From Viscum album (taxonomy: Eukaryota; Streptophyta; Magnoliopsida; Santalales; Viscaceae), in NCBI GenBank assembly GCA_963277665.1, contig OY728122.1, positions 1,541,586,868-1,541,650,867 on the forward strand: a stretch of 64,000 nucleotides of DNA, in the 5' to 3' direction. The notes beneath the pieces were generated by a model. It saw only the letters and a list, made by a program, of their open reading frames with translations, was not told where the DNA came from and did not search any database. Below, in pieces: positions 1-10,479 of the stretch (position 1 is its first letter; each line of letters opens with the position of its first letter). The translations under genes and the position numbers were made by a program.

Positions 1-535
1 ATTCCTGTTGTATCTCTTACTTTCCCCCTTCATCATTGAGGGTGTATTATTGGGTATTTATATAATAATCATTTCATGGGATTTTCCCAAAAAATTTCTT
101 GTTTTATGTAGATTATGGATAGGTCGATGAAGACTTTAGGGGAACTTTGGGATACCTGGTACTTTAGACCATGTACGGTGGTGGAAACTTTGATATTATG
201 AGTTGGGATCTCTCAAGAGATTACTTTTCTAGTTTTGTTAGGTTGGGGAATATTTCTAATTTGGTGTATATTTTTTCCCTTTAATTTTCAGTATAAAATG
301 TCATAATCTTGTACTGTCCAGAGGTTCTGCATGTATAGTTATTCCCTAACCTTTCTGTTTATTTTATTTTTTACCCCCTATGAACGTTTTCATTGAGATG
401 GCTTTCTCTATGTGTGGATATGGGTATATATGAAAATGCCTCCCCAAGTTAGTTATTTCATCAGTACTTCTTTCCAATCCCTAGATTATAGAGGTTGACC
501 TGGGGTATTTATGGTTCCATCAGTGCTGGTTTCCA
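1..535 (+). repeat. 5' LTR of element A, partial (window edge)
   Basis: Homologous along its length to ~13,200-13,735. Shared landmarks are GGGATACCTGGTACTTT near 149 and 13,398, a CTTGTA-TGTC-GGAGGTTCTG block near 310 and 13,550, and CCCCTAG-CTATGGAGG near the end. The last ~60 bases appear duplicated in tandem (around 465-500 and 515-550), which blurs the exact LTR end. Confidence 0.8.
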
Positions 536-760
536 ACCCCTAGCTTATGGTTCTATGTGTGTGTGTGTGTGTACATATAGGTACCTGCTTATCAACTCAG
601 TATATAAAGACATTTATTATTGGTATAAATGGTACATGCATCAAATATGACTGAGTATTTTACTATCCTTATTGTTTCATCACCCCAAAGTTGTTATATA
701 TATCTATGTGTGTGTGTGTGTGTGTCCATTTGATCATGGTATGTGTTAAAAACATTCAGG
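536..760 (+). other. Leader of element A with (TG)n microsatellites
   Basis: This is untranslated sequence between the LTR and the gag start. It holds two TG-dinucleotide runs (about 555-571 and 707-725). A primer-binding site would be expected here but I cannot recognise one; the first TG run lies where it should be. Confidence 0.6.
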
Positions 761-1735
761 ATGCCTCCATGATGACAACCAGCTAGGAAACCAGTTTTGG
801 CTCAGGATGATGATCTGATAAGTGAAGAGGCCTTAGTTTAGGGTATATCCCACAAGATTTATTCTCAGTTTGGGAAGGTAGCATCCACTCCACCTATTGA
901 GCGTCAAATTTTCCTAGTAGAGAAGGTTGAGGATACACACAAGATTACAGAATTCCACAAATTCTAGAGGAAGAGGCCACTCAGGTTTATAAGAAAGAAA
1001 TATTCATAGGTAGATTAGGATTGGTATGATTAGATTATACATATCGTCTGTCTTGTTTAGACTTCTAAGGATTGTGTGGTTGTGCTCGAAGCTATCCTTT
1101 TCAATATAACAGCTGGGTGTTGGTGGAGTGTTGTTAATCAGATTCACGATGAGTCGACACTCTCATGTCCGGAATTACAGTAGTTGTTTTTTGAGGATTA
1201 CTAACCCTCTTACATGAGCTCAATTCATATTCAAAAGGTTTTGGAGATGCATCATAGCGGTATGATGGTGGATAAGTATGCAACGAGGTTCAAAGGCCTT
1301 ACCTGGTACTCTCTTGACATGATTCGGGATGACTATTTCAAAGAATAAAAATTTGAGTAGGGAAACCAAAGAGATATTTTTACTATATTTTTCCTTTTTG
1401 CATCCCCACCTATATTGGGGGTGCAATATCAGGAACTAGTGATAGATAAATTTTTATCAAAGGGATGCCAGATAGCAGGATCCGACAGTGGACATCATGA
1501 AGCTGATTTGTCTGTATCAGCGAGAAGGTGCTAGTCAGTGGGATCTATGCAGATGAGGATCTTTCACGATCACACTCTTGATAATGGTAATATTGTATAG
1601 GGAAAACAAAAATAACCAAGGTATCCCATAGAGGGTAGATGTTATGCTTGTGATGGTTTAGGTCACATAATGTGTTATTGTGTGACCAAATGTGCTAAAG
1701 AGCACAACCTGTTAGTTGATGGACCGCCAAGACAG
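761..1735 (+). pseudogene. gag pseudogene of element A with intact CCHC zinc knuckle
   Basis: Gag makes the particle that packages the element RNA. The likely start is ATG at 761 (MPP..., a common plant Ty3 gag start). A retrotransposon gag signature runs from about 1,115 to 1,345: WW..V at the start, then L-E-M-H-x-G-x-M-x-V-x-K-Y-A-T-R-F near 1,240-1,290. At 1,640-1,681 a complete CX2CX4HX4C nucleic-acid-binding knuckle is readable (CYAC-DGLG-H-IMCY-C). Several in-frame stops and at least one frame change separate the pieces. The usual protein is about 300 residues and the span fits. Decayed, but the identity is secure. Confidence 0.75.
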
Positions 1736-1739
1736 AGGT

Positions 1740-2330
1740 AGTGCCTCGATCAGGGATCTCCAATGTGTGGGATGGGTGGTCCCCAGGGAGGTGGAGCTAT
1801 TATAGGGACATGAAGAACTATATGTGGTGGAAAATTCTATGATATCCTTCCACCACCACCACCATTAGGAATCCCATGTTTGGACTAGGTAACTGGTGGT
1901 CAGGGTCACAAATAACTGTAGGCTCTAGAAACTTATGACCCCGCAATTCATGAGATGATTAGAGGTATGATCTATTTTTATTAAACACTTTATATAGTAG
2001 TTTTAGACATATTTTCAAGTAATTTATTCATCTATTTTCTCATGGTGTGTGTGTTGGATCTCCCAGTTGAGGGACTAGCCCAAAAACTTTGTCTTCAGCT
2101 TCCAACAGGTAACACTTATTCTATATCTTTTATCTTTCGAAACTGTAGGAAATCTATTGGTAGAGAGAGGTTCACATGGGATATTTTCAATATTCAGGAT
2201 GAAACCCTATTATGTCATCTTGGGTATGGATTGGATTTCCATATTCCAAGACTATATTAACATCCACCATAGTCATGTCAGATACACACAATCTAACAAA
2301 ATTAGATTCTATTATTTGGTCAGAGATATA
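1740..2330 (+). pseudogene. Protease-region remnant of element A
   Basis: The aspartic protease of Ty3 elements cuts the Gag-Pol polyprotein. The best signal is V-I-L-G-M-D-W-I near 2,215-2,240, followed by I-x-I-F-Q-D-Y-I-N-I. This matches the plant Ty3 motif (D)VILGMDWL that closes the protease and leads into reverse transcriptase. A second frame carries the upstream part (2,042-2,260), so a frameshift lies within the domain. The catalytic DSGA motif is not readable with confidence. Before it, 1,740-2,040 is linker with a short CCACCA-rich stretch near 1,850. Confidence 0.6.
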
Positions 2331-2624
2331 TCATTGAAGGGAATGTGGATTTTTTGTGTAGTAGGCTGCATCCTATAACCAATTAGTTGGTGAGGGTATC
2401 TCTTTCTGAAAAATGATCTTCTGGAATTTGGATTCCATCATTTTGGGAGTATTATATAGAAATATTCCATGAGGGTGTTCTAGGACTACCACTAAGTTGT
2501 GATATGGAGTTTTTCATCCACGTGAATATTGAAACCACTCTGATATCTTCTAAAGAACATAAAATTTTCCTTACGATGCTCTAGGATCTTTGGTTATAGT
2601 TGAAGGACCTCAGATAGAAGGGTT

Positions 2625-3445
2625 CCATCAAACCAACTGTGTCTCAGTAGGTAGCTCTAGTGTAGTTCAATAAAAAGGTGGGCAGGAGTTTGAGACTTTT
2701 TTTGGATTTTCATCACCTAAACATGGACATGAAAAATAAAAAATACCACTTTCTTGATATTGATGATGTCTTGGAAAAGTTTTGAAGTGTCAGATGGTTC
2801 TCAAAGATAAATCTTTTCTCCGGCTACCACTCTTCAGGGGTTCACAAGGGTGATATTCCAAATATGGAATTCCAATGTTGGTACAAACACAACGAGTTCC
2901 TAGTGATATCCTTTGGTGTGATGAATACCCCCACTGTGTTTATTGACTTTTTAAACTAATTTGTATGGGAGTACTTGGACCAATTTTTTGTTGTCTTTAT
3001 CGATGACATACTCATCCACTCAACATTAGAGGAGGAGCATGGAGAATATTTTTTGTTGGTTCTAGATTTACATTGAGATCACCTACTTTATGGAAATTTC
3101 TTGAAGTGACAACTCTATATTCATGAGTTTCACTTTCTATAGTATGTCATTTATGACCATGATTTATCTGTGGACCCATCAAATATCAATGTAGTTCTTT
3201 CTTGGGATCCACCCAAGACAATGTAAAAGGTGTGAATCTTTATGGGCTTGATAGAGTAATGTAAATTTTTTTTGGAATAATTCACCAGAATTGTATCCCC
3301 ATTCACCACCCTTACATGGAAAGGGATGCTATTTACATGGATTGAGCATTTCCAAGGGACCTTCGTGGAATTGAGGGTGTGAATGATGAGTGATCTTGTG
3401 TTAAGTCTACCATAGGATAACATGGAGTAATAAAACGTGCATGTT
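2625..3445 (+). pseudogene. Reverse transcriptase pseudogene of element A (catalytic VFIDDIL present), running into RNase H
   Basis: RT copies the element RNA into DNA. Motifs in order: L-x-x-D-F-x-x-L-N near 2,700 (family RLCIDYRELN), F-S-K-I-N-L-x-S-G-Y-H near 2,800 (family FSKIDLRSGYHQ), E-F-L-V-I-S-F-G-V-M-N-T-P near 2,890-2,930, and V-V-F-I-D-D-I-L at 2,990-3,013 with both catalytic aspartates. Then come L-S-W-D-P-P-K-T near 3,190 and a connection to RNase H (T-R-I-x-x-P-F-T-T-L-T-W-K-G, 3,285-3,330). Stops are scattered but most of the domain stays in one frame. The copy breaks at 3,451, where the nested element sits. Confidence 0.85.
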
Positions 3446-3451
3446 GTGGGG

Positions 3452-5055
3452 TGTGACAAAAAAATATTTCCTAAGATAAAATTTAGTAATGTGTTTAACC
3501 TAGGATGCCTCCATAGAGGAGTTCACAAAAATTATGTTTTTCACTTAAATTAAAAAAAGAAAAAGTGGACATTTTTAAAATTGTTTTAGTTGAAAAAAAT
3601 AAAGCGTGAAATTAAAAAGAAAGATTTAAAACTAATGGATAAAGATAGTTATGGTGTGAGGGTAGGATCACTGTTCTAATGTCATAATAGTAACAAAGAC
3701 CATCATCCATCTCTTCCTTTTTAATGATAAATGAAAGACTCCTCGATCGAGTTATCAATCACCCTTCGTTAAAGTAACCAATAGAACTCACTCCTAGGTT
3801 CATGGAAGTTCATAAAAATTCCTAAAAAACTAAGGAAAGTATTTATTGGGAATTGATTCTCCTTAGAACTCTATAAAATTTCCAATGTTCCACATATGTA
3901 CCAACAATCGCTAGACCCTCACAACCTAACTCAATCTGCTCGATCGAGACAAATTGCAATTGTCAGTGGGAGATTAAAAGTATTTAACCAAAGAAATTAA
4001 TGATGAATAAAACATACCCAAAACATGATCACATTAAGATAATTAGGAAACACTTATAATATAAATCATTCAAAAGAAAAATATGGTTGAAAATTTAAGT
4101 ACAAAACTCCTACATTACAAAAGTGAAAGTCCCCATTCCCTGATCAGTCAAATGTTTTTGCCCTCCATGTGAAGGGTAATAGAGGTGAAATGAGAAGAAG
4201 AGAGCCTAATTAAACAAAAAAATATAAAAAAGAGAACTTGAAGTACATTAATAACTCAATACTCTATCTAAACCCCTCTTTAACCATCTTCAAATGATTG
4301 TTAACACTCTTATTTATAGGCTTGTGGAATAGAAAATTTCCCTCCATAATTACTCCACCAAAAGATAGAGTTCAGTTAACATATTAAATGGAATAATATA
4401 TTGAAGGTGTATTAATAAATATTTTACCTCTATATCTTGGTCATTTTACTCAAAATATCAGAGAATTTGGACATGGGTACCAAATTTTATACTCTAATTA
4501 CTGATGACAATGTTTTCTGCCCGAGCTGACTCTTCATCTTCCCCTTTTTCATTGCATTAAATGGATCCGTTAATGAACTAATATATTAATAAAATTTTAT
4601 TTTAAAATTATTCTATGAGTATTATTTCTATTACAACTTTAATAACCAAATTTGGACATATTTAGGCCGCGTTATGCCTCATTAAGTAAGGTGGGGTCTA
4701 CTCTGTCAGCCAAAAAACTTTTTCCTCTTAATGATTTTTTGGTCCATTGTGTGTCGAATTGGACCTTGTTCTAGAAGACACAATTGAAAATCACAATCCT
4801 AGATATACTAAAAAAAGGAATCGCTCTATTTGGATAAAAATTGTAAACTATGTGCCCAAAATACATAAGCACCATAAAACTGATAAATATCTAGAAATAA
4901 CCAATTTTCACAATTAAGCCCATAATCCATCCCCAACACTAAAATGATAAAAATCAACTCAAATTGATTTATTGTAATGGGTAAAATTATTGAAACAGAA
5001 ATGAAAAATAATGAAAATATTATCTCTATCAATTCCCCCATACCTAGAACTTGGG
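3452..5055 (-). repeat. LTR of the nested element (left copy; 3' LTR)
   Basis: It starts on the plus strand with TGTGAC and matches the right copy throughout: the TTTAACCTAGG block near 3,500 and 8,320, CTGCTCGATCGA near 3,936 and 8,762, CCTCCATGTGAAGGGTAAT near 4,163 and 8,987, and CTTATTTATAGGCTTGTGG near 4,310 and 9,147. The right end is uncertain by about 20 bases because similarity continues to TTGGGATT. Confidence 0.8.
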
Positions 5056-7384
5056 ATTCCATACAAGTCAAAATCAAAATCAAATCAAAGAAAATTCAAA
5101 ATACATGACAATGAGATCCACCAATTCCATACAATGAAATAAAAAAAATATCATGAATCATCAATAACCATTATTAAAAGTTCTAAAATCATATCATTCA
5201 ATTTTTTCCTCTCCATTTGTCCTCCCATGCACACAAGACACCTACCTCATATGAATTTTCTCTCATCTCACAAATATCTACTTTCAACAATGTTTTTTTC
5301 ATCCAAAATTATGCAAGGGTCACCATAGGTTTGAAAAACATTTACTTCTATGCCTGATATGAGTCAAAGACATGGGTTTATCATGATTAATTTTTATAGT
5401 TTTTCTATCGATTTCGTTTGGAAGGATTTTTATATGAAAAATTCTGAGGCCAAATGAGGAGGGCTTGGCTCTTTTTTGAAGCAAAATTGCACAATTCTAA
5501 TTTTAACTCAAGTATGGTATCCTCCTCGCTCCCCATAGTATAAATTCAGCTCTATTATCATTAAAAACTCTAGGATTTTTCAAATAGATTATAATTTAAG
5601 CAGAAAAAAATTCAATATTCTCAAACATGATTTTTTTTGAAAACATTAAAAAAGGAACAAGTTTCTTCTTCCATTAGAATCTCTAGAAAGGAACTGCTTC
5701 TCTTATCAATAAAGCTCCATAAAAGGCCCAAAATTCAACCAAATGATTTTTTAGAAGCACACACATCACTTCAAAATTTTATTTTCCACCCAAAGTTTCA
5801 TCAAATTATGTTGAAAAATACAAGATAGCTTCCTCCACACTTAACTTCAACTAGATCATGAATCTTGACTTCAAGAGTATGTTTGACAGGGAAAATTGGC
5901 TTGTAATGTGGATAACCTAATAGGATGTCCATGGATTCTAAGGTATAAAAGGATTAAATGTATAAGGATAGCTATAATGAAAAGGATTCTCTTAATGTGG
6001 GGGTTTTAAAACTAATGAAATTCCCCAATCATTTAAACCACATGTACCTCAAACCCTCAATTTTTGAAAGGAAGAAATAAAATTCTGGTTAAAACATGCA
6101 TGGTCTGGTTATTTCAAGAAACAAGGTGAATGAAAAGAATATGAAAAAATAGTTCAGAAGCCTCACAAAAAGTGATTTCAAAGATAAAGATAATGAAAGG
6201 TTGCTTGAGATTCAAAAATAATATTAATTTTCATGAAATTCCCCATGAATTTAACTTGAAACAATGTCATTTTCAGAATTTATTTTAGATCCATTTCATT
6301 GAATAAATAGGTTCACTCAATGACATGGGTTTATAAAATGGAAATTATAATCATTTCAGCTCAAAATGTTCAAAAAAATACAAAAACTGAAAAAAAACAC
6401 AAAAATTTGAAAAACACACTTTTTAAAAAAATAGAAAAACGAACACAAAAATAAAATCCTAATCTAAAAATGTACCCTCTACCATAATTAAATGTTGTAG
6501 TGTTTACAATTCATTAAAATGGATAAAACATATAAGATGATTTGAAATTGAATCACATTAAAAAAGTAAGTGTAAAAGATAGGTACAACTTGACTTATTG
6601 GTAATGGAATATTGAGTTAAGCTCCTGAGTGTCGTGCACTGAAAACCTACAAGAAAAAGAATAAATGAAAACATAATATATTTAATAAATGAAATGAAAA
6701 TAGAAATAGGATGAGAAAAGAAGAATAGATCTTTTTATAGTCCACCATGTGGGCCCTGGGTTTTGAATACCTCCAGATGGGAAGTTCCAGTTGGTTATCC
6801 CCAGTCTGAGGGTGGGTTGAGCTTCTTTGTTATGAAACAAAAAAACTTCTTCTTTATATCATGCCCTTCATCCTTTTTATTTAAGAAACCATGGGTATAG
6901 TACACCAAATCCACCAATAGGATAACAATATACAACTTTATTGGTGGGGTTAGGATAAATAAAGAGGCCTCATCTTTCTTGGTTCACAATTTCACATCCT
7001 CCTATTCATTCTCTAGTGATTTCTCAAAGTATAATAAATAAAGGGAATAATTAAAATAAATTTAAGAGTGTATTACTATTTGAACAATAATATAACAATA
7101 AGAAACAATAAAAAATTCTTCAATTTCAAATTAATAATATTGTATCCATTTTCCTCAAGAAAAACCACTTGAATCATCTCATGGACTCTCTCCTATAAAT
7201 GATCATCATGTTTGATGATCTATATATGGTCCTCATTAGGTGAATCTTATTTTTATTCTTCATCCACCAAGAAAATACAAGTGTTGGCAAAATCTGAAAC
7301 TTTCAAGAAAGGGGAGATAATACTAAATTCATTTTTATTAAAATTATAATATAATGTGTTTAGGAAAATATTATCTACCTAAAT
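5056..7384 (-). other. Non-coding 3' interior of the nested element
   Basis: No coding frame of note is seen. On the minus strand 5,829-5,845 reads GTTAAGTGTGGAGGAAG. This purine motif of the AGTGTGGGGGA type is known from the 3' interior of plant Tat and Athila elements. A less A+T-rich patch lies at 6,740-6,830. The short forward frames at 5,637-5,828 and similar places have no recognisable content. Confidence 0.5.
5829..5845 (-). other. Polypurine-like AGTGTGGAGGA motif, nested element
   Basis: Read on the minus strand as GTTAAGTGTGGAGGAAG. It sits about 770 bases from the left LTR, so it is probably an internal conserved motif and not the plus-strand primer itself. The same motif class recurs in the 18.9-42-kb array. 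Confidence 0.45.
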
Positions 7385-7780
7385 TTACTCAGCTTTAATT
7401 TCTTCTTCAGTGGAAAGTGCATCATAGAGTAGAGTTTCTGTAAATTGACGAAGGTATTCATGTTCCTCAATATTCTCATCAAATTTAACCTCCTTGGTGG
7501 TGTATTCCATCAATGATGATGAATCTTATACATTTTTAGGAACTAAGAGATTAAGTAGTTCCTCACACTTGTTCCATAAATCATTTAGATCCTGTTGATC
7601 TCTTGTATGTTCTCTGTAAGGAATATATTATTCACTGTTCTTCTTCAGCAATGGTTGAGAAGGGATAAATGGATCTTTTTATAATTCCATCAAGGTCTCC
7701 CTAGGTTCTTTAACATCAAGGTAGAGTGAGGAATCCATATACAAAAATGGCTCAAGTTTAGGTTCGTGTTTCTATTGGAA
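7385..7780 (-). pseudogene. Gag-like coding remnant of the nested element
   Basis: On the minus strand about 130 codons stay in one frame with only three interruptions, all TAA, which fits decay by C-to-T or G-to-T change. The frame ends at TAA 7,385-7,387. The readable protein is acidic and hydrophilic (for example the segment E-V-K-F-D-E-N-I-E-E-H-E-Y-L-R), predicted helical, with no signal or membrane segment. Further upstream (7,800-8,200) codons continue in other frames. By position between primer site and 3' interior it would be the single gag-type product of a non-autonomous element; I do not recognise a named domain. The function is inference. Confidence 0.45.
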
Positions 7781-8228
7781 TTTCTGAACTTATTAAATTA
7801 TCCATTATATTTTTTTTCTCCAGGTCCTGTATTCCTTACCAAAGTCCTTGCAATTGATCTTTTATTCTCAATTACTCTTCTTTTTTCACCTCAACCATTT
7901 TTAAAAAATTATAGAAAATAATCATGGAATTAAATTAATTCTCTAGCCAATCCCTTTAATAATTATTATTCAAGGATTTCAGTAAGGTCATGAATGAGAC
8001 CCTTGAATTAATACACCTAGATGATTTTGATTCGATCACCCATGATCAATTTAGCAAAGAGTGAAACACTATCCTCTATAAACCATGGTGAGTCAAAAAA
8101 ATAACTTATGGATAAGTTTTCCACGAATTAAAGATATAATCATTCGAGAAAATATTTGGAAAATATTTTTTATATATTTTTTAATTTGAAAAGAGTCAAA
8201 TATTTACATTTGGATTGTTGGAATAGAC

Positions 8229-8246
8229 TCCCTAGAAACGACACAA
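8229..8246 (-). other. Primer-binding site, tRNA-Asp type, nested element
   Basis: The minus strand reads TTGTGTCGTTTCTAGGGA. It resembles the plant Tat/Athila primer site TGGCGCCGTTGCCGGGGA (tRNA-Asp 3' end) and is close to the second primer site of the 23-kb array. It lies ~27 bases inside the right LTR, farther than usual, so the LTR edge or a small insertion is uncertain. Confidence 0.5.
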
Positions 8247-8272
8247 CATTTTTACATGTGCCTATCATGGGT

Positions 8273-9900
8273 TGTGACTCAAACAAGTATTACCTAAGTA
8301 AAAATTTATTAATGTGGTTAACCTAGGTTGTCTCCAGAAAATTGTGCACAACAATTATGTTTTTAACTAAAATTAATGAAAAAAGAAGAGGTTGTTTTTT
8401 AAATTGTTTGAGTTGAAAAAAATAATGAAAGAAATTAAAAAATAAATATTTAAAACTAATGTATGAAGAGAGTGATGGGGTCCAGGTAGGATAATCTTTT
8501 TCGATGTAATCATAATCACAATGATCATATTCCCTCTCATCCTTTTGAATAAAAAACGAATGACTCATCGACCGAGTTATAAATCACCCTTAGTTAAAGA
8601 AACAAATAGAACTCACTCCTATGTGCTTGGAAGTTCATATAAAATTATTAAACAACTAAGGCAAGTGCCGATTGGGATTTATTTATCCTTTTAACACTAA
8701 AAAATTTCACTAGTTCCACACATGTGCCAACGATCACTGTACACTCACCACTAAACACAATCTGCTCGATCGATACAAACTACACTAGGCAGAGGGAAAT
8801 TAAAAGTCTTCAACCAAATATATTAACGATGAATACACCACACCCAAAACATGATATAATTAAAATAATTATAAAACATTGAGAGTAGAAATAATTTAAA
8901 ATAAAAATAGTATTTTACATTTAAGAAAAAACTCTGACATTATAAAAGTGAAACTCCCCCTTCCATGATCCCTCAAAGGTTTTACCCCTCCATGTGAAGG
9001 GTAATATAGTTTAAAGGTAAATAAGAGAGAAATATGAAACAAATAAAAGAGAAAATAGAAAATAAAAATAACATCACGAACTCAATCCCCCTTCATAGTG
9101 CCTCTTTCACCTTCTTCAACAACATTGAATGGAGTTGAACACTCTTATTTATAGGCTTGTGGAGTAGAAAATTTTCCTCCAAAATTACTCCACCAAAAGT
9201 TGGAGTTTGGTTATCATATTAAATGGATTAATATTGGGATGGTGTCTTCATAAATTTTTTTCTTATGTATCTTTATCATTCTTCCTAAAAATATTAGAGA
9301 ATTTGGACAAGTTTACAAAAAGTTATACTCAAATTACTAATGAAGACTTTTTCTTCTTGAGGTGACTCTTAGACTTCCTTTTTTTGGTCACATGCAATAG
9401 ATTCCTTAATGATATAATTTATTCAAGAAATATAATTTTTAAATTATGAAAGAATTTATTCTTCTTTTCCATCAAGAATCGCCTCGTTTGGATGTATGTA
9501 AGCCGAGTTATGACTCATTAATTAAGGTAGGGACATTGTGTCCTCCAGCAAACGTTTTCCACTTGATTAATTTTTATATTATATTGTGTGTCTAACTAGA
9601 CCTTTTTCTAGAAGAAAACTATCGATACCCGGAGCCTTTATATCCCCAATAAATGAATTAATCGATTTGGATTAAAATAGTTTAAGTCATGCCCAAAATA
9701 CTAAAGCTCCATAAAACTGATAAATATCAAGAATTGACCAATTTTTAAAATTCATCCCATAATCCTACCCCAACACTAAAATGGTAAAAATAAGCTCAAA
9801 TTGATTAATTGGAAGGGGTTAAATCATTGAAACACACATGAAACATAATGAAAATGTTATATCTATCAATTGCGTAGTGAGTTCCAATGCCTAGACTTGG
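8273..9900 (-). repeat. LTR of the nested element (right copy; 5' LTR)
   Basis: The partner of the left copy, beginning TGTGAC at 8,273 on the plus strand. It is clearly diverged from the left copy, so the insertion is old. Both copies hold a TATA-like CTTATTTATAGGC on the plus strand, opposite to the inferred direction of the element. Confidence 0.8.
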
Positions 9901-9902
9901 GA

Positions 9903-10250
9903 TTGGTTGTATGATGATGCGTTGAAAAACATTTATCACATACCGATCAAGGAAGATGAGACCCCGTGAGATTAAACACATGACTCATGAACTAAATCTA
10001 ACAATGTAATTATTTTCCTTGAGGATGTGGAGGAACAAAATTTTTGTGGAATGCTTTATGGTATACTCAGACCATCAGAGTCTCAGGTATGTCTTAGCAT
10101 AGAGAGAATTGGACCTGAGACAACAAAATTAGTTGGATTTCATATAGGAATATGGATTCAAGATATTTTATACTCCAGGGAAGGAAAATGTAGTAGAATA
10201 TTCCCTTAGAAGGAAGTCGAAGTCTCACTTGGTGTAAGAGGATTCAAGTC
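9903..10250 (+). pseudogene. RNase H pseudogene of element A, continuation after the nested element
   Basis: RNase H removes the RNA strand during reverse transcription. The domain resumes as G-L-V-V near 9,902. It then shows T-H-E-L-N-L near 9,980 (family [22 protein letters not shown]), W-R-N near 10,030, V-Y-S-D-H-Q-S-L-R-Y near 10,065-10,095 (family VYTDHKSLKY), L-R-Q-Q-N near 10,118, and T-P-G-K-E-N-V-V near 10,172-10,196 (family HPGKANVVADALSRK). Single stops interrupt it. It is the other half of the domain that ends at 3,450. Confidence 0.8.
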
Positions 10251-10479
10251 AACTGACTTCCATAGAGTTCACCCTAGTGTATGAAGGGGGTATAACTTTT
10301 CTATAGTTAAATGTATTGACTCCTCTACCTATCAGGTGTGTGAGAGAGCCCTATCTAAGATACATTACTACAAGGTCTTATGTGACCAGATATCTTCAGT
10401 TAATTCACAATATGGATACTCTGAATAATGGAATAATATAATTTCATTCTACGAATAATTGGTTGTTCAAGTAATGATG

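Larger units (their letters stand above)
3452..9900 (-). mobile_element. Nested non-autonomous Tat/Athila-like LTR element inside RNase H of element A
   Basis: Two ~1.6-kb direct repeats (3,452-~5,055 and 8,273-~9,900) flank a ~3.2-kb interior. The host RNase H reads up to about 3,450 and resumes at about 9,905 (G-L-V-V, family GLGCV), so the insertion point is exact to a few codons. The minus orientation is inferred from three signals read on that strand: a tRNA-Asp-like primer site beside the right LTR, a coding remnant, and an AAGTGTGGAGGA purine motif. Possible target duplications are TGGGG (3,447-3,451) and TGGGA (about 9,898-9,902), 4 of 5 matching. No pol genes are present, so it would have depended on a helper element. 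Confidence 0.75.

Noticed and set aside
555..725. (TG)n runs as a functional element
   Set aside because: Ordinary microsatellites in an untranslated leader; they may simply have replaced the primer site.
2042..2378. Two overlapping forward frames as separate genes
   Set aside because: Together they are one frameshifted protease region of element A.
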